DNA of 22,011 nucleotides, taken from positions 1-22,011 of the forward strand of contig JBAXSE010000022.1 of assembly GCA_037130845.1 (NCBI GenBank), written 5' to 3'. A program made the position numbers and the translations under genes. The DNA is from 1-14-0-10-37-14 sp037130845 (GTDB lineage: Bacteria > Patescibacteriota > Patescibacteriia > Patescibacteriales > Patescibacteriaceae). Shown piece by piece: positions 1 to 4,937 of this stretch. Every line of letters begins with the position of its first letter. Position 1 is the first letter of the stretch. The notes below the pieces were generated by a model. That model was not told the DNA's origin, ran no database searches, and saw only the letters and a program-made list of their open reading frames with translations.

Positions 1-20
1 AGCAATTATCTCTCATCTGA

Positions 21-45
21 TACCCCGTCAGCTTGCTGCGGGGTA
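21..45 (+). terminator. Hairpin with T-rich tail, probable terminator
   Basis: A 7-bp perfect inverted repeat (TACCCCG at 21-27, CGGGGTA at 39-45) surrounds a short loop that can pair further (CAGC/GCTG). It is followed on the plus strand by ATTCATTTTTTG, so it would work as an intrinsic terminator for a plus-strand gene lying left of the window. The minus strand has no T tract after it. It could instead be a dispersed intergenic hairpin repeat; no second copy is in this window. Confidence 0.5.
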
Positions 46-234
46 ATTCATTTTTTGAATTTTTGAATTTTTAAATAATTTTTAATTTTTGGAGAGTGTG
101 ATTTAAAAAATTTTAATAAATACACAATATTTATTCTCTTAAATAATTTTTAATATCAATACAATAGCTGAGATTAAAAATTAAAAATTATTTATAAAAT
201 TAAAAATTATAAAATTAAAAATTTATACCCAATT
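46..234. repeat. Very AT-rich spacer of degenerate short repeats
   Basis: This 190-base stretch is almost entirely A and T and is built from recurring TTTTTGAATTTTT and AAATTAAAAATTAT units in both orientations. I see no gene, RNA or clear promoter. It lies downstream of the DUF3467 gene (minus) and downstream of the hairpin at 21-45 (plus), so it looks like a convergent spacer. The many self-complementary AAAATT/AATTTT words could fold weakly in RNA. Confidence 0.6.
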
Positions 235-519
235 TCACTCCCTAAACCCAATCTCTTTATCATTCACCGGCTCGGCTTCATTGATCTTGCCGAATTGCGC
301 TTCATATTTCTGCAGATTGTCATTCATCGCATTAATCATGCGCTTGAAATGACCGGGAGTAGTAATCAGCTTAGAAACAACCCGGCCCGACGGAGCCATA
401 ATATTAGTAAAGACCAGCTGAAATTCCTCCGAATTATGGCTAATATAAGCCGCATTAGTATATTCGGCTCCGGGTATATTATCGGCAATCTTAATCTCTT
501 GAGGCTGTTCATTTGACAT
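235..519 (-). CDS. DUF3467 family protein
   Basis: A 94-residue protein matching the DUF3467 pattern: an N-terminal strand region (IPGAEYTNAAYISHNSEEF), a central block with FTNIMAPSGRVVSKLITTPGH, and a C-terminal helix with MINAMNDNLQKYEAQFG. The family is widespread in bacteria and has no established function; it is a small cytoplasmic domain without a membrane segment. The start ATG at 517-519 has no Shine-Dalgarno sequence. The gene ends in TGA, and reading through would add only three residues before TAA. Its start codon overlaps the -35 box of the plus-strand promoter at 513-541, so expression of the two divergent genes may interfere. No convincing promoter of its own was found. Family assignment is from memory of the motif pattern. 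Confidence 0.85.
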   Translation of the reverse strand: MSNEQPQEIKIADNIPGAEYTNAAYISHNSEEFQLVFTNIMAPSGRVVSKLITTPGHFKRMINAMNDNLQKYEAQFGKINEAEPVNDKEIGFRE

Positions 520-541
520 ATATTTAGATTTATGCTATAAT
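513..541 (+). promoter_or_regulatory. Consensus sigma70 promoter (TTGACA-17-TATAAT)
   Basis: TTGACA at 513-518 and TATAAT at 536-541 are separated by exactly 17 bases, and TG at 533-534 gives an extended -10. All twelve consensus positions match. Transcription would begin near 548 and run into the SD and ATG at 571-584. The -35 box contains the start codon (reverse strand) of the DUF3467 gene. Confidence 0.85.
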
Positions 542-570
542 ACAGTAAGTATTTTACAATTTATTATATC

Positions 571-575
571 AGGAG
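571..575 (+). promoter_or_regulatory. Shine-Dalgarno AGGAG deciding the ATG at 582
   Basis: AGGAG lies six bases before the ATG at 582-584. It is the only textbook SD at proper spacing in the window; the minus-strand genes I checked lack one. It strongly supports translation starting at 582 although that frame closes after 13 codons. Confidence 0.8.
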
Positions 576-581
576 CTTTGA

Positions 582-864
582 ATGGATAACACCAAAAAAA
601 ACGGATATCAAGAATACGATTAACAAACTTATCCAAGTAGAAAGAGAATTACTCAATCTCCAGACAAGAATCATCGACTTGCAGGAGAAGCTGCTAGCCG
701 AATACATACAGGCGATAGATACTAGAGACTTCGACAAGTCCGATTTAATAGAGACTGAGATCGAAGGTCTTCAGGCCAACTTCGATCAAATCGAAGAATT
801 TATCAAGCTTAGTCCTTTGGTTAATATCGATCATTCTAGCAGCATCTATCATGATCTTGCCTAG
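582..864 (+). CDS. Small helical protein interrupted by a one-base frameshift at A8
   Basis: Translation from the SD-supported ATG at 582 gives MDNTKKNGYQEYD and stops at 621-623. The frame one base further along is open from upstream to the TAG at 862-864 and encodes a charged helical sequence (for example INKLIQVERELLNLQTRI and EIEGLQANFDQIEEFIKL). Removing one A from the A8 run at 594-601 joins the two frames into a 93-residue protein beginning MDNTKKTDIKNTINK. The open frame alone has no ATG; its first usual start codon is TTG at 679, without an SD. The perfect promoter, SD and downstream terminator mark a real expressed unit. The break may be an assembly error, transcriptional slippage on the A run, a +1 ribosomal shift, or a recent pseudogene. 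The protein looks cytoplasmic and coiled-coil-like; I do not recognise its family. Confidence 0.6.
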
Positions 865-882
865 CCAAGCCGTCCAACATCC

Positions 883-909
883 AAGCCACGTCAATAATTG
901 ACGTGGCTT
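883..909. terminator. Convergent hairpin between the plus-strand gene and dnaK
   Basis: A perfect 12-bp stem (883-894 with 898-909) closes a three-base loop; the stem ends AAGCCACG/CGTGGCTT. It lies 19 bases after the plus-strand stop and 20 bases after the dnaK stop, so it probably ends both transcripts. The plus-strand tail is TTGTCGTTT and the minus side is weaker, so it is not an ideal T-tract terminator in either direction. Confidence 0.65.
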
Positions 910-928
910 TGTCGTTTCTGCGGATAAA

Positions 929-2827
929 TTATTTCTCGACTTCTCCTTCAACCGTCCCCTCATTTTTTGTCTCTTGGGTATTGCCAGTAGGCGCTTCGCC
1001 AGCGTTGGGTTCGGCTTGGGCAGCATCGGGTGCTGCATACATGGCGGTGCCGATGCGCTGAGCGACTACATTCACCTCTTCCAGCTTCTTTTTGATATCT
1101 TCGGCATCACCAGAATCCTTAAGAGTCTTAAGTTCATTAATCTTAGTTTCCAATTCAGCCTTATCTTCCGGTTTCATCTTATCACCGGATTCTTTGATCA
1201 ACTTTTCCAGTTGGAAAGCCATGCCTTCGGCCTGATTGCGCAGCTCCACCGCTTCTTTGCGCTTGACATCTTCTTCGGCATGCAGCTCTGCTTCATGGCG
1301 CATACGCTCCACTTCTTCCTTATTTAGAGACGAGCTGGCAGTAATAGTAATCTTCTGTTCTTTGCCCGTGCCTTTGTCCTTGGCCTTGACGTTCAGAATG
1401 CCATTGGCATCCAAATCAAAAGTCACCTCGACCTGAGGCACGCCGCGCGGCGCCGGCGGGATACCATCCAAAATAAAATGGCCCAAAGTCTTGTTGTCCG
1501 AAGCCATCGGGCGATCGCCCTGCACGATATGGATTTCCACGCTCGGCTGATTATCCGAAGCGGTCGAAAAGACCTGGCTGCGGCTAGCAGGAATAGTTGT
1601 GTTGCGTTCGATAATTGGCGTAGCTACCCGGCCCATCGTTTCGATGCCCAGAGTAAGCGGAGTAACATCCAACAGCAGGATATCTTTGACATCGCCTTGG
1701 AAAACACCAGCTTGCACTGCCGCGCCCATGGCTACCACTTCGTCAGGATTAACGCTGAGGTTCGGCTCCTTGCCAAAAAACGCCTTAACCTTAGCCTGGA
1801 CCAAAGGCATGCGAGTCATACCGCCAACCATCACAATTTCATTAATGTCATTGATAGTTAAACCGGCATCGGCCATAGCTTTTTTGCAAGGCTCAATGGT
1901 CTTATCAACTAAAGCAGAGACCAAAGACTCCAATTGAGAGCGAGTAATCCTCTTAACCAAATGCTGAGGTCCGTCGGCGCTGACTGAGATAAACGGCTGG
2001 TTAATTTCTGTTTCCTGGGCTGTTGATAACTCAATCTTAGCCTTTTCGGCAGCATCCTTGATGCGCTGCAAAGCCAGAGTATCCTTGGATAAGTCCAGGC
2101 CGGTATCTTTCTTAAACTCGTCAATAATATATCTGATAATCAATTGATCAAAATCTTCTCCGCCCAGATGGGTATCGCCGTTAGTCGCCTTGACCTCAAT
2201 CGTATCGGCGCTGATTTCCAACACCGAAACATCAAAGGTCCCTCCGCCCAAATCATAGACTACGATCTTTTGGCCGGTTTTCTTTTCGAAGCCATAAGCC
2301 AAAGCAGCCGCGGTCGGCTCGTTAATAATACGCTTGACTTCCAAGCCGGCAATAGCGCCGGCATCCTTGGTCGCTTGGCGCTGAGAATCGCTAAAGTAAG
2401 CCGGGACAGTGATAATCGCTTCGGTGATCTTTTCGCCCAAACGAGCCTCGGCATCAGCCTTGAGCTTGGATAAGATCATAGCCGAAATCTCTTCGGGGCT
2501 ATATTCCTTGTCCTGCATCTTGACCTTGACGGCATTGCCTGCCTGGACAATCTTGTACGGCGAAATCTCGATATCACGCTTCACTTCCACATCATCGAAA
2601 CTGCGGCCGATCAAGCGTTTGACGGCATAGACCGTGTTCTCCGGATTAGTTACCGCTTGGCGCTTGGCGGCAGCGCCAACCAGGCGTTCGCCGGACTTGG
2701 AGATGGCGACGACGCTTGGCGTAGTGCGCGCTCCCTCGGCATTTTCGATAATTTTTGGCACGCCGCCCTGGATAATAGCCATGGCGCTGTTAGTAGTCCC
2801 TAAATCGATTCCTAATATTTTTCCCAT
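929..2827 (-). CDS. dnaK: Chaperone DnaK (Hsp70)
   Basis: ATP-dependent cytosolic chaperone that binds extended segments of unfolded proteins, with GrpE as nucleotide exchange factor and a J-protein as partner. The 632 residues show the whole family plan: phosphate-1 motif GIDLGTTNS (6-14), INEPTAAALAYG (168-179), phosphate-2 YDLGGGTFDVSVLE (191-204), adenosine motif IVMVGGMTRMP (331-341), interdomain linker DILLLDVTPLTLG (382-394), then the beta substrate-binding domain to about 505 and the helical lid. The C terminus is Ala/Glu-rich and ends GEVEK rather than the EEVD-like ending of many homologues. It is the last gene of the hrcA unit, 75 bases after the small membrane protein. The ATG at 2825-2827 has no SD. 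No CIRCE copy lies directly upstream, so control probably comes from the distal hrcA promoter. DnaJ is not in the window. Confidence 0.98.
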   Translation of the reverse strand: MGKILGIDLGTTNSAMAIIQGGVPKIIENAEGARTTPSVVAISKSGERLVGAAAKRQAVTNPENTVYAVKRLIGRSFDDVEVKRDIEISPYKIVQAGNAVKVKMQDKEYSPEEISAMILSKLKADAEARLGEKITEAIITVPAYFSDSQRQATKDAGAIAGLEVKRIINEPTAAALAYGFEKKTGQKIVVYDLGGGTFDVSVLEISADTIEVKATNGDTHLGGEDFDQLIIRYIIDEFKKDTGLDLSKDTLALQRIKDAAEKAKIELSTAQETEINQPFISVSADGPQHLVKRITRSQLESLVSALVDKTIEPCKKAMADAGLTINDINEIVMVGGMTRMPLVQAKVKAFFGKEPNLSVNPDEVVAMGAAVQAGVFQGDVKDILLLDVTPLTLGIETMGRVATPIIERNTTIPASRSQVFSTASDNQPSVEIHIVQGDRPMASDNKTLGHFILDGIPPAPRGVPQVEVTFDLDANGILNVKAKDKGTGKEQKITITASSSLNKEEVERMRHEAELHAEEDVKRKEAVELRNQAEGMAFQLEKLIKESGDKMKPEDKAELETKINELKTLKDSGDAEDIKKKLEEVNVVAQRIGTAMYAAPDAAQAEPNAGEAPTGNTQETKNEGTVEGEVEK

Positions 2828-2902
2828 ATATTTTTTACAACAAAAACCAAATATCTCAGCACCCTCCAGGCTTTATACTATCCGGTTTTGTCTGATAATA
2901 AA

Positions 2903-3118
2903 TTATTTTATTTCATTAATATCTTTTGTTTCTTGCTTAACATTCGCGTTCATATCTTGCTGCAGCTGCTTAACCTGCGTCTTCAAAGGAGCGGTCTCAA
3001 CTTTGTCGCCGCCGAACCAAGACGTCAGTGGAGAATTTTTCATGGTCATCAGATACGCCATAATTGCCAGAGTGACAATCAAGATAATCAGGCCGACGTA
3101 ACCGTTTGCTTTGCACAT
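2903..3118 (-). CDS. Small single-pass membrane protein, unknown function
   Basis: A 71-residue protein with one hydrophobic segment near the N terminus (GYVGLIILIVTLAIMAYLM, about 6-24), a short linker with SWFGGDK, and a polar C-terminal helix (TAPLKTQVKQLQQDMNANVKQE) that looks coiled-coil forming. I do not recognise the family. It sits between hsp20 and dnaK on the same strand, 72 bases after a strong hairpin and 75 bases before dnaK, so it is probably co-transcribed with the heat-shock genes. A membrane anchor in a chaperone unit might tether a partner, but that is a guess. Start ATG 3116-3118 has no SD. The clear membrane segment and position argue that the ORF is real. Confidence 0.7.
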   Translation of the reverse strand: MCKANGYVGLIILIVTLAIMAYLMTMKNSPLTSWFGGDKVETAPLKTQVKQLQQDMNANVKQETKDINEIK

Positions 3119-3136
3119 AGTGTTTGGCTTAACCCG

Positions 3137-3176
3137 GCGTCACATAACGCGCGGAGTCGGGAGCGTTATGTGACGC
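3137..3176 (-). other. 14-bp perfect hairpin between hsp20 and the membrane protein gene
   Basis: GCGTCACATAACGC at 3137-3150 pairs perfectly with 3163-3176 across a 12-base loop. There is no T tract on either strand, so it is not a normal terminator. In the transcript it would begin 15 bases after the hsp20 stop and could protect the upstream mRNA end or act as a processing site. As DNA it is also a good operator-like palindrome. Confidence 0.7.
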
Positions 3177-3190
3177 ACCCTCACCGAGTA

Positions 3191-3616
3191 TTATTTTTTA
3201 ACCGTTTTAACCTTAATCTGCTTGGATTGATTAGTAGTCTTAGGAATAGTAATCTTTAAAACGCCGTCAGTGGCCACCGCTTCCGCCTTATCGCCTGATA
3301 CATGGGTCGGCAATAGGATGCTGCGGTAAAAAGAGCCGCGCCTGATTTCCTTGCGATAATAATTCTTTTCATCCACCTCGCTTTTCTTTTCGCTCTCGCC
3401 GCGGATCAGCAAAGTGTCATGCTCAATCGAAATGTCCACTTTATCCGGATCAATACCGGCCAATTGCGCCTCGACGATTACATTATCCTTGTCCTCATAG
3501 ACATCAACGGCCGGCACCAGTGATTCGCTGCCATGCAAAGACGGCAGGAAAGCGTTGAAATTTTTGTCCATCTCCTCAAAGGTGTCGATGAACGGAGTCC
3601 ACTTGATCATAGACAT
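3191..3616 (-). CDS. Small heat-shock protein, Hsp20/alpha-crystallin family
   Basis: ATP-independent holdase that oligomerises and binds unfolding proteins for later refolding by DnaK. The 141 residues contain the alpha-crystallin domain from about VPAVDVYEDKDNVIVEAQL (35-53) through GESEKK and RSILLPTHV to the signature A-x-x-x-DGVLKITIPK (about 113-126), followed by a short tail with an I-x-V anchor (IKV). The N-terminal arm is short. It lies between grpE and the small membrane protein, an uncommon place for an sHsp. Two in-frame ATGs exist (3614-3616 and 3608-3610); the first is chosen because it is nearer the only GGAG upstream, itself 14 bases away and inside a hairpin. Likely induced with the rest of the hrcA unit. 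Confidence 0.95.
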   Translation of the reverse strand: MSMIKWTPFIDTFEEMDKNFNAFLPSLHGSESLVPAVDVYEDKDNVIVEAQLAGIDPDKVDISIEHDTLLIRGESEKKSEVDEKNYYRKEIRRGSFYRSILLPTHVSGDKAEAVATDGVLKITIPKTTNQSKQIKVKTVKK

Positions 3617-3630
3617 AAACGCACGCCTGT

Positions 3631-3649
3631 CTCCGAGTCAATCTCGGAG
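3631..3649 (-). promoter_or_regulatory. Leader hairpin covering a GGAG upstream of hsp20
   Basis: CTCCGAG at 3631-3637 and CTCGGAG at 3643-3649 form a 7-bp stem with a 5-base loop. In the mRNA the 3' arm contains GGAG, the only SD-like sequence before hsp20. A helix hiding an SD before an sHsp gene resembles an RNA thermometer, but the 14-base spacing to ATG is long and the stem is GC-rich. It could equally be an intergenic stability hairpin. Confidence 0.4.
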
Positions 3650-3675
3650 CTTAGGTTTAATTATTAAATTAAGGA

Positions 3676-4179
3676 TTACTCTTTATTTTTAAATTTATAT
3701 ACAATCACCTTAGCTGGCATAATTACTCGGCCGTTCAAAAGATAGCCGCTCACAGCCTCTTTGGCCACTGTGCCATCCAATGCTTCTTCGACTGTAGCCT
3801 GTTCAGACAAGGCATCCATGGAATTATGGTCAAAAGCCTGGCCTTCACAAACTATTTCCATTACACCGGCAGCCGCCAATACATCCTTAAATTGCTTAAT
3901 AACGATACGCAACCCCTCCAACCAATTATCATCCGTCTGGGGGATGTGCTGCAAGGCTGTTTTTAGATTGCTATAAACCGGCAAAAGCTCTTCCAACAAC
4001 CGCTGATTGCCGAATTTGATGGTTTCTTGCTTCTCCTTAGCGGTCTGTCTAAGCAAATTCTGATAATCAGCTAAGGCGCGTAAATATTTTTGCTCAAGTT
4101 CGGCACCGGAATCATCGACAGGCAGCGCCGCGGAATCATCGTTTTCTAGCACATCTTGGTCTAATTGCTCTTCAGGCAT
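3676..4179 (-). CDS. grpE: Nucleotide exchange factor GrpE
   Basis: Dimeric cochaperone that releases ADP from DnaK and speeds its substrate cycle. The 167 residues show an acidic N terminus (1-25), a long helix for the coiled coil (ELEQKYLRALADYQNLLRQT, about 26-45, continuing to RLLEELLPVYSNLKTALQH), and the C-terminal beta domain with FDHNSMDAL, the VAKEAVSGYLLNGRVIMPAKV block and a terminal KFKNKE. The consensus GY-x-L-x-x-R-x-x-R-P-A-x-V has Met where Arg is usual (RVIMPAKV). The start ATG 4177-4179 lies three bases after the hrcA stop, so the two are co-transcribed and probably translationally coupled. No SD is present. Downstream is hsp20 after 59 bases. Confidence 0.96.
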   Translation of the reverse strand: MPEEQLDQDVLENDDSAALPVDDSGAELEQKYLRALADYQNLLRQTAKEKQETIKFGNQRLLEELLPVYSNLKTALQHIPQTDDNWLEGLRIVIKQFKDVLAAAGVMEIVCEGQAFDHNSMDALSEQATVEEALDGTVAKEAVSGYLLNGRVIMPAKVIVYKFKNKE

Positions 4180-4182
4180 ACG

Positions 4183-4863
4183 TTAACTTATTAATGTTTT
4201 AATTTTTTTCACTAGCGCCAAATTACGGCCGAAATCCATCCGCAGCGGCCCGATAATCCCCAACACCCCGCGCTGGCCAGCTTGTTTATAGCGGCAAAGC
4301 ACCGAGCTGGAAAACGCGCCAAAAGGGCTGTTGCTTCCCAGGTATACCGCCGGCTCTTGAGGCAAACTTTCAAACAATTCATCGACAATTTCTTCCATGT
4401 GATCAATAATTGCCGACATATCATAAATCATGCCAGGCTGGCTGAATTCAGGCTGAGTCAACAGATTGGTTAAGCCGGTATAATAGACATTATTGCGATG
4501 AAAGGCCCAGAAGACCGCTAAGCCGGATACGCTCGCCAGCTCTTTGGCTGCTTGCTTAAAAGAGCTTTCTTCTTTACCGATTAATAGTTGCTCTAATTGA
4601 GCGATTTCCCCTTCCGGTAAAACAAACTCTTCCAAGCTATCCACATAGAGGCGATAGGCTGCTTCGGTCGGTACGCGGCCAGCCGAAGTATGCGGCTGCA
4701 AAATAAAACCCTGAGCTTCCAATTCAGCCATCTCGTTTCGAACAGTAGCCGAAGAACAATCCAAACAATATTTATCCACCAAAACGCCCGAAGAAACCGG
4801 TACGCCGGTCTTGATAAATTCTTGAATAATTGTCTTTAATATTAGGTCTTTTCTGATGTTCAT
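4183..4863 (-). CDS. hrcA: Heat-inducible transcription repressor HrcA (short form)
   Basis: Repressor that binds the CIRCE element and silences chaperone genes until heat draws off its chaperone. From ATG 4861-4863 the protein has 226 residues. An N-terminal winged helix (MNIRKDLILKTIIQEFI, then SSATVRNEMAELEAQGFI) leads into the diagnostic QPHTSAGRVPTEAAYRLYVD, followed by a reduced GAF-like domain. Classical HrcA is about 340 residues, so roughly 100 are missing from the middle/C-terminal part; the reading frame is intact. A longer reading from 4890 (start ATG, adding nine residues) is rejected because it begins upstream of the predicted transcription start near 4882. The leader is only about 19 bases and has no SD. 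CIRCE just upstream implies autoregulation. Confidence 0.95.
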   Translation of the reverse strand: MNIRKDLILKTIIQEFIKTGVPVSSGVLVDKYCLDCSSATVRNEMAELEAQGFILQPHTSAGRVPTEAAYRLYVDSLEEFVLPEGEIAQLEQLLIGKEESSFKQAAKELASVSGLAVFWAFHRNNVYYTGLTNLLTQPEFSQPGMIYDMSAIIDHMEEIVDELFESLPQEPAVYLGSNSPFGAFSSSVLCRYKQAGQRGVLGIIGPLRMDFGRNLALVKKIKTLIS

Positions 4864-4872
4864 ATAAAAATA

Positions 4873-4903
4873 AACGGGCGATATAACCATTATATCGCCC
4901 GTT
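4873..4903 (-). terminator. Terminator of the PBP2 transcript, overlapping the hrcA promoter
   Basis: A perfect 13-bp inverted repeat (4873-4885 with 4891-4903, loop ACCAT on the plus strand) is followed on the minus strand by TATTTTTATA. RNA reading through from the PBP2 gene would form this hairpin and meet a U-rich tail. The hrcA -10 box at 4889-4894 lies at the loop and 5' arm. RNA started at the hrcA promoter (near 4882) contains only the 3' arm and escapes termination. Confidence 0.75.
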
Positions 4904-4917
4904 AGCAGTCATGTCAA
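4889..4917 (-). promoter_or_regulatory. hrcA promoter (TTGACA-17-TATAAT)
   Basis: On the minus strand TTGACA occupies 4917-4912 and TATAAT 4894-4889 with a 17-base spacer: a full consensus match. The -35 box lies wholly inside the 9-base centre of the CIRCE element, so HrcA binding would block RNA polymerase. The start site is predicted near 4882, 19 bases before the hrcA ATG. Confidence 0.9.
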
Positions 4918-4928
4918 GAGAGTGCTAA
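4902..4928. promoter_or_regulatory. CIRCE operator (HrcA binding site)
   Basis: TTAGCAGTC (4902-4910), nine bases, then GAGTGCTAA (4920-4928) matches the CIRCE consensus TTAGCACTC-N9-GAGTGCTAA with one mismatch in the first arm. It lies directly upstream of hrcA and encloses the promoter -35 box. Known role: repression of chaperone operons by HrcA. No second CIRCE was found in the window. Confidence 0.95.
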
Positions 4929-4937
4929 ATATGAATT

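Noticed and set aside
4864..4890. Longer HrcA start at 4890 giving nine extra residues
   Set aside because: The codon lies within the promoter -10/start region, upstream of the predicted transcription start; the family N terminus fits ATG 4863.
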